The notes below the pieces were generated by a model. It saw nothing but the letters and a program-made list of their open reading frames with translations, was not told where the DNA came from and made no database searches. A stretch of 64,000 nt of DNA, from contig JAEYRH010000008.1 in the NCBI GenBank assembly GCA_023435705.1, positions 345,937 through 409,936 on the forward strand, read 5' to 3'. The translations under genes and the position numbers were made by a program. The number at the start of each line of letters is the position of its first letter. Within the stretch, counting starts at the first letter, position 1. Below are positions 51,769 through 60,389 of this stretch, piece by piece. The stretch is from Bacillota bacterium. GTDB lineage: Bacteria > Bacillota > Clostridia > Christensenellales > UMGS416.

Positions 51769-52035
51769 TCACAGCAGCATCGGCAGCACCAAAACCAGCA
51801 CCACACCAGGGACACCCAGAAACCCTGCCAACAGCGCCGTGAACACATTCACAGTCACGGTGAGCTGAAACATGCCGCCCACCATGCTCACAATCACCAG
51901 CAGCACACCGCCCGCCAGCGCATTCAGCATCAGCTTTGACAGAAACTTCAGCGGCACCAGCAGCAGCCAGCCGATCAGGTATAGCACCGCCAGGCCCACC
52001 ACATAAGCAATGATCAGCAAATAGGGAAACTCCAT
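51769..52035 (-). CDS. bofA: Pro-sigma-K processing inhibitor BofA family
   Basis: An 88-residue membrane protein with two to three spans: LLIIAYVVGLAVLYLIGWLLLVPLKFLSKLMLNALAGG in two parts, then NVFTALLAGFLGVPGVVLVLVL, the BofA signature (NxxTxxxxGxLGxPG). In Bacillus, BofA holds the SpoIVFB protease inactive until the forespore signals, delaying sigma-K. GGAGGGG precedes the ATG. Adjacent to the yaaL-like gene on the same strand, as in Bacillus, but separated from recR. Confidence 0.88.
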   Translation of the reverse strand: MEFPYLLIIAYVVGLAVLYLIGWLLLVPLKFLSKLMLNALAGGVLLVIVSMVGGMFQLTVTVNVFTALLAGFLGVPGVVLVLVLPMLL

Positions 52036-52115
52036 GGCAATCCCCTCCGGTCAATTCTATGCCGGAGGCAGAGTCTCTATTCCATATTCATCTATAGCCG
52101 CTTCATCCCAGCCTG

Positions 52116-52466
52116 TCACATCTCTCTGGGCGATGGCCTTGGTGCCCTTCCATATCGCCGCTCCCAGGCGGCATCGCCGTTTCGGAGTTTTCGCATCAGG
52201 TATTCATACTTCCTTCTGGCAGCTTCCAGCTCATACAGCGCATATTCCACCAGATCCTGATCCTGGATGCTGTTGAAGTAGTTTTCAGCCGCTTTCCAGT
52301 CCTCCAGCGCCCTCAGCGCCTCATCGGTATACTCTGCCTCCGCCGATATGTCGTAGGCTGCCGCCCTGGGCGCTTCATCCCGGATGCGGAAGCTGGCCAG
52401 CACGTTGCGAAAATAGTCCTCCGTGCGGTCCATCCAGTCCTGCATGGCCTCAATGATCCGTTTCAT
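52116..52466 (-). CDS. YaaL-like (DUF2508) protein
   Basis: A 116-residue soluble helical protein starting MKRIIEAMQDWMDRTEDYF. LEDWKAAENYFNSIQDQDLVEYALYELEAARRKYEYLMRKLR (residues about 60-100) is the DUF2508 pattern. Function unknown; in Firmicutes it lies between recR and bofA. Here it precedes bofA on the same strand, separated by 80 bases. ATG at 52466 follows GGGAGG; the long open frame upstream is AT-rich and without a site. Confidence 0.75.
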   Translation of the reverse strand: MKRIIEAMQDWMDRTEDYFRNVLASFRIRDEAPRAAAYDISAEAEYTDEALRALEDWKAAENYFNSIQDQDLVEYALYELEAARRKYEYLMRKLRNGDAAWERRYGRAPRPSPREM

Positions 52467-52593
52467 CTGGTCGGTTCTCCTCCCGGTGGTTCTGTGTGAA
52501 TTGTTGCCAATTTCTTTGCATTGTATAACCGGAAAACTGCGCGCATACGGGAGTCTGCTGATGAATATATATGATAGCCTTCTTAGTAGGGCC

Positions 52594-52990
52594 TGTGGAT
52601 TTGTTGGAAACTGGCTCCCGCTCCGATGGCATGTGTTGTTGACCGCAACCATCGGGTGTGGATGGCTGTGTATGGATGCATCATTTTTCATCGTTGCCGC
52701 AGGCCAGGCGTTGCATCGGTGATTATTTGCCGCATTATCTTGTGGCAACTGCGGTAAAACTGATGTTTATGTCGTTTGTTGTGCACCGGTTTGCCCAAAC
52801 TGTGGATGTTTTTCTGTCACAGTGATGGCCAACTTTTTCAACAGCACTGTGAGAAGAAGTTGAATCCCCATGGTTTCAGTCAATTGGTCTGGGGAAAGGC
52901 TGTGGATGAGCGTGGTGTTTTAATTTTGACTGTAATGTGGTATAATAAACCATGTGATATAGAGGCATTATTCATTTTATTATCCCATCA
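52594..52990 (+). other. Gene-free region with DnaA-box-like motifs (origin candidate)
   Basis: Between divergent yaaL and an epimerase gene, 52467-53062 has no supported gene. It holds four TGTGGATNN motifs in one orientation (52594, 52657, 52801, 52901) plus TGTGTATGG at 52667; the consensus is TGTGGATAA, and all keep the TGTGGAT core but none is perfect. An AT-rich stretch follows (52920-52985, with TATAATAAAC). Nearby par, dnaX and dnaN fit an origin region. This is a candidate only. Confidence 0.4.
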
Positions 52991-53062
52991 CGCTTGATCA
53001 CCCATGCGGCAGCCACAAAGCAGCCATCATCCAGTTTTTTTACGATGAAAGGTGGAGTCCGC

Positions 53063-54058
53063 ATGATCGCAGTGACCGGAGCGACCGGGCACATTGGCAA
53101 TGTGCTGGTCAGGCAGTTGTATCAAAAATATCAGGGTAGGGAAACAATCCGCGTGCTGGTGCCGCCGGGTGAAACGGTGGAGCCGCTTAGAGGCACGCTT
53201 GTGGAGGTGTCGGTCTGTGATGTGACCGATCCATGCGCCGTGCTGGAAAGCCTGCGCGGCGTCGATTTGGTCTTTCACCTGGCCGGCGTGATCTCCATCG
53301 TGCAAGGCAAGCGCGACCTCATGGAGCGCGTGAACGTGCAGGGCACTGTCAATGTGCTCCGCGCTGCCAAAGAGGCCGGTGTGCGCCGCGTTGTGCATGT
53401 GAGCTCGGTGCACGCCTTCACTGAGCCAGACGGCGGCGGGCTGATCAGCGAATGCACACCGGTGGATCCTGCCCGTGTGCTTGGCGACTATGCCCACACC
53501 AAGGCCAAGGCCACGTTGCTGGCCCGCCAGGCTGCCGCAGATGGCCAGGATGTGGTGATTGTGCACCCCACCGGCGTGATCGGGCCCTATGAATTTCGCA
53601 ACAGCCACACCGGAGCCATGCTCAAAGGGCTCATCAACCGCAAATACCCGATGAAGTTCGGCGGCAAATATGACTTTGTGGATGTGCGCGATGTGGCTGC
53701 CGGCATCCTGCTGGCCGCCGAGCGGGGCCGCGCCGGCGAAAGCTACATCCTGGGCGGCAGCTGCATCACGATTGCGGAGCTGTTCGAAATCATGGCCCGC
53801 CTGTGCGGCTACACCCCGCCCCGCCACAACGCGCCACTGTGGCTTTTGAAGGCCGTGGCGCCTTTTGCGGAGGCCTGGGCCAAGCTCCGCCGCACCACGC
53901 CCACCTTCACGCCCTATTCCTTGCAGACACTGCTTTCCAACTGCAACATCTCCTCCGCCAAGGCCCGCGCCGAACTGGGCTACTCCCCCCGGCCCATCGC
54001 CGCCACATTGGGTGATTGTGTGCGGTGGATCAACAAGGAGGAGGTTGGATGGGGGTGA
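53063..54058 (+). CDS. NAD-dependent epimerase/dehydratase
   Basis: A 331-residue extended short-chain dehydrogenase. AVTGATGHIGNVLVRQL is the NAD(P) loop, then VFHLAGVISI, VVHVSSVHAFTEPDG, catalytic YAHTKAKATLLA (YxxxK) and VVIVHPTGVIGPYEF. It is close to dihydroflavonol reductase-like bacterial proteins; the substrate is unknown. ATG at 53063 follows GGTGGAG. Start of the block after the AT-rich spacer. Confidence 0.85.
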   Translation: MIAVTGATGHIGNVLVRQLYQKYQGRETIRVLVPPGETVEPLRGTLVEVSVCDVTDPCAVLESLRGVDLVFHLAGVISIVQGKRDLMERVNVQGTVNVLRAAKEAGVRRVVHVSSVHAFTEPDGGGLISECTPVDPARVLGDYAHTKAKATLLARQAAADGQDVVIVHPTGVIGPYEFRNSHTGAMLKGLINRKYPMKFGGKYDFVDVRDVAAGILLAAERGRAGESYILGGSCITIAELFEIMARLCGYTPPRHNAPLWLLKAVAPFAEAWAKLRRTTPTFTPYSLQTLLSNCNISSAKARAELGYSPRPIAATLGDCVRWINKEEVGWG

Positions 54059-54059
54059 G

Positions 54060-54105
54060 AGTCGGGCCGGGGCGGAGCCCGGCCCCTACTGTATGAGAGA
54101 ATGAC
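54060..54105 (+). repeat. Dispersed palindrome
   Basis: GTCGGGCCGGGGCGGAGCCC followed by GGCCCCTACTGT right after the epimerase stop. Confidence 0.65.
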
Positions 54106-54170
54106 TCCCTACCCTACTATTAGCTGGTGAATCATGCTATATTTACTATAATCCTTCCACAGGAGAAATC

Positions 54171-54704
54171 ATGATCATCGGCTATCTGGCAGTTGAGCAC
54201 TTTGAGACCACACCGGAATACCGGGCGTGGAGCAAGCTGCATCACGTGAAAGAGATTGTGTCGTTTGACACTTGCCTGTGCCACAGGATTTTTGAGTACC
54301 CTGAATTTGATGATAGTCAAGTGTTTTGGCCAGTTAATGATTGCGCTTGGGTTTATAGAAATCTTGATTGGCTGATGGATCAGCTCAAGGGCAAGCGAGA
54401 TTATCAAATCCTTGCGGTCATCAGAGAACCTAAGCCCGAAACAGATTGCACCGGGTTATTGACGTCTGATGGGTTTCGTTTTTATGGTTATGATCTCATT
54501 GAAGATAAGACGGAGATCAGCGCTCTCACAAACTGCGGCGGCTTCGACGATGTCTTTTCTCCCAATGAGATTTCCGAGTATGGCTTGATAGAAGATTTCA
54601 ACCGGGCAAAGGAAATTCAAATTAGGCTTCGTGAAGAATACCCGGAGGATGATCATGCCGATTGCGCGTTGTGGGCGATCTGGCGGTGGGAGCCAGAACT
54701 ATAA
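54171..54704 (+). CDS. Hypothetical protein
   Basis: A 177-residue acidic, Trp/Tyr-rich soluble protein starting MIIGYLAVEHFETTPEYRAW. Features are VSFDTCLCHRIFEYPEF, WPVNDCAWVYRNLDWLMDQL, GFRFYGYDLIEDKTEISALTNCGGFDD and DHADCALWAIWRWEPEL. I recognise no family. Its acidity and isolation would fit an immunity protein, but no toxin is adjacent. AGGAGA stands before the ATG. AT-richer than neighbours. Confidence 0.6.
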   Translation: MIIGYLAVEHFETTPEYRAWSKLHHVKEIVSFDTCLCHRIFEYPEFDDSQVFWPVNDCAWVYRNLDWLMDQLKGKRDYQILAVIREPKPETDCTGLLTSDGFRFYGYDLIEDKTEISALTNCGGFDDVFSPNEISEYGLIEDFNRAKEIQIRLREEYPEDDHADCALWAIWRWEPEL

Positions 54705-54734
54705 AATGCAAGCTCTCTCAATATCGCGTTCTCA

Positions 54735-54920
54735 ATTTATCAGTAGGGGCCGGGCTCCGCCCCGGCCCACGCTTTAAGCCTTGTCCCGGCTTGAAGCATG
54801 TGCCCGCTGGTAGGAAAATCCCCCCTGGCCCTGCGGGGCCATCCCCCCTTATTAAGGGAGGGTAGGGAGTCGTTCTCTCCAACAGTAGGGGCCGGGCTCC
54901 GTCCCGGCCCGCACCAACCC
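54735..54920. repeat. Paired dispersed repeats before dnaX
   Basis: GTAGGGGCCGGGCTCCGCCC at 54743 and again at 54886, with an AAATCCCCCCTGGCCCTGCGGGGCC..TTATTAAGGGAGGGTAGGGAGTCG module between. The remaining spacer to 55017 shows no gene and no SRP RNA that I can recognise. Confidence 0.65.
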
Positions 54921-55017
54921 ACGAATCAAACCAACACTGCTTGAATCTGGTTGTTCCCCTTCCCTTTCCCCCTCAAATCCCTTATTATAGTAACTACCTT
55001 TGTCCTCAGGAGCACCC

Positions 55018-56883
55018 ATGGCTTACCGCGCCCTCTACCGCAAATATCGCCCGCAGCGGTTTGCCGACATTGTCGGCCAGCCGGGCATCGTGCAGGCCCT
55101 GTCCGGCCAGGTGGCATCGGGCCGGATTTCGCACGCCTATCTGTTCAGCGGGCCCAGGGGCACCGGCAAGACCACGGCAGCCAAGGTGCTGGCGCGGGCC
55201 ATCAACTGCGCCGACCCCCAGCAGGGCGACGCCTGCGGGCGCTGCAAGCCCTGCGTGGAGCTGATGGGCGAAGCCAACATGGACGTGATCGAGATTGACG
55301 CAGCCAGCAACAACAGTGTGGACAAGGTCCGCGAGATGCTGGAGAACGTGAAATACATGCCGGCGGTGGGCCGTTTCCGGGTTTACATCGTGGACGAAGT
55401 GCATATGCTCTCGGTGAGCGCCTTCAATGCGCTTTTGAAGACACTGGAGGAGCCGCCGGCCCATGTGGTGTTCATCCTGGCCACCACCGAGCCGCACAAG
55501 CTGCCCGCCACAGTGCTCAGCCGCTGCCAGCAGTTCCAGTTCAAGCGCATCGGCACCAGGGAAATGACCGCTCTGCTGCAGGGCGTGCTCGAAAAGGAAG
55601 GGGCCACGGCAGACCGCGAGGCGGTGGAGGCCATCGCCCGGGTCAGTGACGGCGGCATGCGCGACGCCATTTCGCTGCTGGACCAGTGCCTTTCGCTGAA
55701 CGGCAGCCATGTGGCCAAGGCCCAGGTGCTGGAAATGCTGGGCACTTCGGACAGTGCCTTTTTCTATGACACCGCCGAATGCCTTCTTTCTGAAGACGCG
55801 GCGGGCGCCGTGGAGCAGCTGGGGCGGTTCCTCGATTCCGGCGGCGATATCAAGACCTTTGCCGTGGACCTGTGCCGCCACATGCGCGATTTGTTCATCA
55901 TGAGCTATGTGAAAGACGGCGCCGCCGCGCTGGAGATCGGGCAGGACGAGGCGGTGCGCCTGGCCAGCCAGGCAAAACTGCACGGGCCCGGTGACATCCT
56001 GAAATGCCTCGGTCTATTGAGCGAGCTGGAGGGCACGCTGCGCTACGCCGCCAACCCGAGGATTCTGGTGGAGCTGGCGCTGTTCCGGTGTTGCCGGGTG
56101 GAAAAGGAAGCAAGCTACGACGCGTTGCTGGCCCGCCTGGAGCGGCTGGAGGCGCGGATCGAGAGCGGCGCTGCCGCCCCGGCCCCCCGGCCAAGGCAGG
56201 AAACGCCGGTCGCACCGCAGCCCGCCCGTGAGCCGCGGCCCGCGCCGCAGCCAGAAGCGAAAGCCGAGGCCAAACCGGCTCCCAAGTCCGACGGCTTGCC
56301 GGAGATCCCCTGGTTTGAACCGGAGCCCGAGGCTTCGCCTGCGCCTGCGCCAAAAGCAGCAAAGGCCGAGCCGGAGGAGTTTTTCGCCAGCCCCTTCGAT
56401 GACGAGGAAGGCATGCCCGAGCCGCCGCCGGAAAACCTGCCGGGGCAGATGGACCTGTTTGCCGGGGCTGCACCGCCGCCCGCCCGCAGGGAGGCCCCCC
56501 CGGCGAAGGAAGTGCCCACCCCCTCTCCTGCCCCCGCACAGCCATCCGGTGCGATGGCTCCGGCCAAGCTCTGGGCCGCCGTGCTCAGAGAGATGGAGAA
56601 GTCGCCGCAGCTGATGGGCTTTGTGAAAAAGGGCAAGGCCGTTTCCTTTGATGGTGAGGAGCTGCTTGTGCAGTTCACTGAAGACAGCAAGGCCGCCGCC
56701 ACCATGCTTTCCGAGGAAAAGCGCATGGCCAAGCTCCGCGCAGCGGTGGAGACCGTGACCGGCAGCCCGGTGCGGGTCACTTTGCGGGTGAACCGGTGGT
56801 CGGAGGCCCAGCAGCAGTTTATTGACCGGTCCATGGCCGTGCTCCCCAAAGACACGATCGTGACCTTTGAACAGGAAGATTAG
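55018..56883 (+). CDS. dnaX: DNA polymerase III subunit gamma/tau
   Basis: A 621-residue clamp-loader ATPase. YRKYRPQRFADIVGQPGIVQAL opens it; Walker A is FSGPRGTGKTTAAKVLA, the zinc site has CADPQQGDACGRCKPC, and YIVDEVHMLSVSAFNALLKTLEEPP contains Walker B. ATTEPHKLPATVLSRCQ is the SRC motif. Residues about 385-520 are a Pro/Ala/Glu linker, then a tau C-terminal domain (LWAAVLREMEKSPQLMGFVKKG). No evident frameshift site. ATG at 55018 follows CAGGAG. First of dnaX-ybaB-recR. Confidence 0.95.
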   Translation: MAYRALYRKYRPQRFADIVGQPGIVQALSGQVASGRISHAYLFSGPRGTGKTTAAKVLARAINCADPQQGDACGRCKPCVELMGEANMDVIEIDAASNNSVDKVREMLENVKYMPAVGRFRVYIVDEVHMLSVSAFNALLKTLEEPPAHVVFILATTEPHKLPATVLSRCQQFQFKRIGTREMTALLQGVLEKEGATADREAVEAIARVSDGGMRDAISLLDQCLSLNGSHVAKAQVLEMLGTSDSAFFYDTAECLLSEDAAGAVEQLGRFLDSGGDIKTFAVDLCRHMRDLFIMSYVKDGAAALEIGQDEAVRLASQAKLHGPGDILKCLGLLSELEGTLRYAANPRILVELALFRCCRVEKEASYDALLARLERLEARIESGAAAPAPRPRQETPVAPQPAREPRPAPQPEAKAEAKPAPKSDGLPEIPWFEPEPEASPAPAPKAAKAEPEEFFASPFDDEEGMPEPPPENLPGQMDLFAGAAPPPARREAPPAKEVPTPSPAPAQPSGAMAPAKLWAAVLREMEKSPQLMGFVKKGKAVSFDGEELLVQFTEDSKAAATMLSEEKRMAKLRAAVETVTGSPVRVTLRVNRWSEAQQQFIDRSMAVLPKDTIVTFEQED

Positions 56884-56894
56884 GAGGTTTTCAT

Positions 56895-57233
56895 ATGGCA
56901 AAAGGGTTTTTCCCGCCGGCCGGCGGCAACATGCAGCAGCTCCTGAGGCAAGCCCAGAAGATGCAGCAGGACATGGCACGCATCCAGGCGGAGCTGGAGG
57001 AAAAGGAAATCACCGCAGCATCCGGCGGCGGCATGGTCACCGTGACAGTCACCGGTAAGCGCAAGCTCAAAAGCATCGCCATCAAGCCCGAGGCGGTGGA
57101 TCCCGACGATGTGGAAATGCTGCAGGACCTGGTGCTGGCCGCCGTGAATGAGGCGATGGGCCAGGCCGAAGCCTATGCCGAGCAGGAAATGGCCAAGGCC
57201 ACCGGCGGCATGGGGATGCCGGGCATGTTCTGA
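56895..57233 (+). CDS. YbaB/EbfC nucleoid-associated protein
   Basis: A 112-residue protein: MQQLLRQAQKMQQDMARIQAELEEKEITAASGGGMVTVTVTGKRKLKSIAIKPEAVDPDDVEMLQDLVLAAVNEAM (in parts), the YbaB fold, a dimeric tweezer-like DNA binder. The tail ATGGMGMPGMF is usual. Located between dnaX and recR as in most bacteria. AGGAGG precedes the ATG; TGA overlaps the recR ATG. Confidence 0.93.
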   Translation: MAKGFFPPAGGNMQQLLRQAQKMQQDMARIQAELEEKEITAASGGGMVTVTVTGKRKLKSIAIKPEAVDPDDVEMLQDLVLAAVNEAMGQAEAYAEQEMAKATGGMGMPGMF

Positions 57234-57832
57234 TGGCAGCCCCCCTCGAACCGCTGGCCAGACTGTTAAATGCACTTTCCAAGCTGCCGGGCGTGGGCAA
57301 GCGCTCCGCCCTGCGGCTTGCCTATCACATCCTGGAGCAGCCGGAACCTGATGTCCGCGAGCTGGCCGAGGCGATCTGGCGGGCCCGCAAGGAGATCCAC
57401 AGCTGCTCCGTCTGCGGCAACTATGCCGCCACGGACACTTGCGCCATCTGCGAAGACGACCGCCGCGACCGCACGCAGGTGTGCGTGGTGCGCGACCCCC
57501 GCGACGTGGGCGCGATGGAGCGCAGCGGCAGCTTCCACGGCCTTTACCATGTGCTGCACGGCACGATCTCCCCCAGCGAAAACCGTGGGCCGGACGACAT
57601 CCGCATCAAGGAGCTGCTGCACCGCCTGAAGGACGGCACGGTGCAGGAAGTGATCCTGGCCACCAACCCGGACCTTGAGGGCGAGGCCACGGCGATGTAT
57701 ATCGCCCGCCTGATCAAACCCCTTGGTGTGAAATGCACCCGCATTGCCCAGGGCGTGCAGGTGGGGGCGGACCTGGAGTATGCCGATGAGGTGACGCTGG
57801 CCAGGGCGCTGGATGGCAGACGGGAGATGTAG
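57233..57832 (+). CDS. recR: Recombination protein RecR
   Basis: A 199-residue ring protein assisting RecF/RecO loading of RecA. LLNALSKLPGVGKRSALRLAYHIL is the HhH, CSVCGNYAATDTCAIC the Cys4 zinc finger, VCVVRDPRDVGAMERSGSFHGLYHVLHGTISP and ATNPDLEGEATAMYI the Toprim part. The length is normal. Start overlaps the ybaB stop by one base. Confidence 0.95.
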   Translation: MAAPLEPLARLLNALSKLPGVGKRSALRLAYHILEQPEPDVRELAEAIWRARKEIHSCSVCGNYAATDTCAICEDDRRDRTQVCVVRDPRDVGAMERSGSFHGLYHVLHGTISPSENRGPDDIRIKELLHRLKDGTVQEVILATNPDLEGEATAMYIARLIKPLGVKCTRIAQGVQVGADLEYADEVTLARALDGRREM

Positions 57833-57844
57833 GGAGGTATCATC

Positions 57845-58444
57845 TTGCAGTGTGAATGCTGTAAACGGAGAGTATCACCGGGCATCGTGTTTTGCCCATG
57901 GTGCAGCGCCAGGATTGACAGCAAGCCCACGAGAGAGACACCTGGTGACCTTAGCATCAATATCGAGAACAACCTGGACAGAAGTCCGGCCAACGAGATA
58001 CTGTTTGGGTTGTTCAGCACAAAAGGGCGATTGAACCGGCTCAAGTATTTGTATGTGTTGTTTCTTTTCCTGGGTGCCATCACGCTTGGTGTAATAGGCT
58101 TAAACAGCTTAGCACGGTTTGATTCGGGCATTTTTATCTCATTGGCATGCTTTGTTTATGTTGCATCGTGGCTGCTTTCATTTACTGTGCTGCTACTATC
58201 GGGTTCCAAGCGTGAACATGATATCTATGAGGATGGCGACTCGGTTTGGAAGATGATGTATATAGGCCATGATATTCCGTCTCTCATTTTCTCATTGATG
58301 ACCATGAAATCATGCTATGGCCCCAACTCATGCGGTGATGAGAATCATGATAAAAACTTCTATTGGCAGGCGCCGCTTGTGACTGTGCTTGCGCCGGCGC
58401 TGATGCTGCTCATCAGCTGCTTCCTCCCGGTTGTAAATTCATAA
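57845..58444 (+). CDS. Zinc-ribbon membrane protein
   Basis: A 199-residue protein: MQCECCKRRVSPGIVFCPWCSARI is a four-Cys ribbon, then a polar linker. Four membrane segments follow (LKYLYVLFLFLGAITLGVIGL, IFISLACFVYVASWLLSFTVLLL, others) with a region reminiscent of DUF805 (FGLFSTKGRLNRLKY). Function unknown. The start is TTG at 57845 with GGGAGG 8 bases before, 12 bases after recR. Confidence 0.65.
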   Translation: MQCECCKRRVSPGIVFCPWCSARIDSKPTRETPGDLSINIENNLDRSPANEILFGLFSTKGRLNRLKYLYVLFLFLGAITLGVIGLNSLARFDSGIFISLACFVYVASWLLSFTVLLLSGSKREHDIYEDGDSVWKMMYIGHDIPSLIFSLMTMKSCYGPNSCGDENHDKNFYWQAPLVTVLAPALMLLISCFLPVVNS

Positions 58445-58492
58445 TGTGGTGAGGGTGGCCCCTGCGCAGCAGGCGGAGGAGTATAAACACAC

Positions 58493-59242
58493 ATGAGAAG
58501 ACTGCGCGATGTGTTTTATGTCAATGCCAACGCAGACGAAAGCTATTATGAGTATTACGGCATGGAATTCTCCGAATTCCTCCGTTACTGCCCATTGCCC
58601 ATCCCTCAGATTCTGCTTCTTGATCCGCGGGTATATGATAACGAACCGCTCAACCTTGCCATGTCTATGACCACCCTGGATGAACAGGCGATTGCCAGCC
58701 TGGCCCGGCAGGGGGCCTATGAGTTGGGCAATTTTCACTGGATGGATTATGCCAGTGAAGAGGGTCTGGCACGCTGCACCGAGCAGGAAAAAGCAGAGAT
58801 CCTCTATCTGAACCACTACTGCAATCCGCTCCACACCGCATTTTTTACGTCTGTCGGCAACCGGTTTGTCTATCTGGCTCATGACGACGGCTGGTACTGC
58901 CGGCTGTATTGTAAAGACATGGCAGTGTTTGGCGACATCATCGCCAACAAGATCATCGGGCATTTTGCCACGAACAAGCGCCGTAAAATGTACCCGATCG
59001 GCAGTGAAATCAAATCCCAGCTGCTGGAGTGGGCCAAGGGCGGGCTGCTCATAGATTTCAGCGTGACGCATACCCGCCGCAATCATTGCGGGATATCCTT
59101 TTATGAAATCGGCAATTTTTCACAAATGGATGACATGTATCACAACCTGGATCAAAAAATGCATTTCGCCACGCGTAACGGCTGGCTGGAGCAAACCAAC
59201 AAGGTTTGGAAAATGGGTTCCTGGGCCGCGAGCGAGATGTAA
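58493..59242 (+). CDS. Hypothetical protein
   Basis: A 249-residue soluble protein starting MRRLRDVFYVNANADESYYEYYGMEFSEFL. Acidic and aromatic-rich, with LGNFHWMDYASEEGLARCT, LYLNHYCNPLHTAFF, VYLAHDDGWYCRLYCKDMAVFGDI and THTRRNHCGISFYEIGNF. No recognised domain. It follows the zinc-ribbon gene by 48 bases with GGAGGAG upstream, so may be on the same transcript. Confidence 0.6.
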   Translation: MRRLRDVFYVNANADESYYEYYGMEFSEFLRYCPLPIPQILLLDPRVYDNEPLNLAMSMTTLDEQAIASLARQGAYELGNFHWMDYASEEGLARCTEQEKAEILYLNHYCNPLHTAFFTSVGNRFVYLAHDDGWYCRLYCKDMAVFGDIIANKIIGHFATNKRRKMYPIGSEIKSQLLEWAKGGLLIDFSVTHTRRNHCGISFYEIGNFSQMDDMYHNLDQKMHFATRNGWLEQTNKVWKMGSWAASEM

Positions 59243-59262
59243 GCGCGGAGAGGGGGCAAGCC

Positions 59263-59300
59263 ATGTTTGGCGCTATCGCTGGCGATGTGATCGGATCAGC
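59263..59300 (+). pseudogene. N-terminal remnant of an ADP-ribosylglycohydrolase
   Basis: GAGAGGGGGCAAGCC and ATG at 59263 open a frame reading MFGAIAGDVIGSAE. This is the conserved beginning of ADP-ribosylglycohydrolase family proteins (M.GAI.GDIIGS.YE). After about 13 codons it becomes unrelated sequence leading to the next gene's promoter. A deletion probably removed the rest. Confidence 0.5.
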
Positions 59301-59368
59301 TGAGCCCCCCTGTCCATCCCCCCTCCATTTGTGTTATAGTGTATACAAATCAATCCAGGAGAACCACC

Positions 59369-60124
59369 ATGAGGGCAAGAGCCAAAACGCTGACCATCGC
59401 CGCCGTCGCCCTGCTGCTGGCCGCGCTGCTGGCCGGGTGCGTGCATGCGGATGCTCACCTCACAATCAATGCCGACGGCAGCGCCGACTACGCTGTGGAT
59501 CTGGCGCTTTCCGATGATGTGATCCAGCCGGCCAAGGCCCAGGGGCAGGATCCCTTTGCCTCCTCCGCCGCCGATTTGAAGGCTGACGGCTTTGAGGTGA
59601 CGCCTGTTGAAGCCGATGGCTACACCGGCATCCACGTTTCCAAGCATTTTAAAGATGCTGCCAAAATCGGCGCCGACGGCAGCCTGGATAAGCTGAACAC
59701 GCTGCTGGGTGGCGCCAACAAAAACTTCGCCGTGAAAAAGCAGGCGGGGCTTTTCAGCACCAGCTACACCGTGCACGCCGACATGGACCCGTCTATGCTG
59801 CTGGGCTCCCAGTTTGATCTGGGCGACGCAGCCAAGGTGTTTCTTGACCAGGCCCGTGTCACGATGGCCGTCACGCTGCCGCAAAAGGCCGACAGCCACA
59901 ACGCCACTGAAGTGTCTGGAGACGGGCTCACCTACACCTGGCAGCTCCAGCTGGACAAGTCCGCTTCCATTGACCTTGCCGTGACGATGACCAACTGGAC
60001 CAACATCCTGCTGGTGGGCGGCGGGGCGCTGGTTTTGATCGTGCTGATCATTGTGATTGCCGCCGTGGCAAAGGGCAGGCGGAGAAGGCAGGCCGAGCCA
60101 AAGATCAGGGCGAGGGGCAGGTAA
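59369..60124 (+). CDS. LppM-like lipoprotein with C-terminal membrane anchor
   Basis: A 251-residue lipoprotein: MRARAKTLTIAAVALLLAALLAGCV, lipobox LAGC. The extracellular part opens ADAHLTINADGSADYAVDLALS, the DUF3153/LppM pattern, and has about 180 residues of strands. A C-terminal span ILLVGGGALVLIVLIIVIAAV is followed by a basic tail KGRRRRQAEPK. It is thus fixed to the membrane at both ends. Function unknown. ATG at 59369. Confidence 0.75.
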   Translation: MRARAKTLTIAAVALLLAALLAGCVHADAHLTINADGSADYAVDLALSDDVIQPAKAQGQDPFASSAADLKADGFEVTPVEADGYTGIHVSKHFKDAAKIGADGSLDKLNTLLGGANKNFAVKKQAGLFSTSYTVHADMDPSMLLGSQFDLGDAAKVFLDQARVTMAVTLPQKADSHNATEVSGDGLTYTWQLQLDKSASIDLAVTMTNWTNILLVGGGALVLIVLIIVIAAVAKGRRRRQAEPKIRARGR

Positions 60125-60184
60125 AACGTTTTTTGCTTAACTAACAATCGGGCGGGGATGATTCCCCGCCCGAACATATGTAAT

Positions 60185-60355
60185 GGAGAAAGCTCAACTT
60201 GTCCCCCTCTTGAGGGGGATGTCGCGCAGCGACAGGGGGAGTTATTCGGGCGGCTCGTGAACCAGGCTGCATGGTGAGCAGCCTGGATGCATGGGCGAGC
60301 AGTGGTCAAAGACCACTGCCAGCCACTCGCAGAGTGCGACCAGCCGCCCCTACAC
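60185..60355. repeat. Dispersed repeats, one with nested insert
   Basis: AACTTGTCCCCCTCTTGAGGGGGATGTCGCGCAGCGACAGGGGG (60195, in pieces) and GGGCGGCTCGTGAACCA..CCAGCCGCCCCTAC (60248-60352), the latter split by about 75 bases containing its own hairpins (GCTGC..GCAGC; GTGGTCAAAGACCAC). Confidence 0.65.
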
Positions 60356-60389
60356 AGGTTGCTGAATGCGGGCTACTTAAGCCCCTGTC

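Noticed and set aside
52776..52997. 73-codon open frame in the spacer after yaaL
   Set aside because: No ribosome site, implausible composition, and it overlaps the DnaA-box-like motifs.
54705..55017. SRP RNA gene, often near dnaX
   Set aside because: The spacer is explained by two palindromic repeats and no conserved SRP loop sequence is visible.
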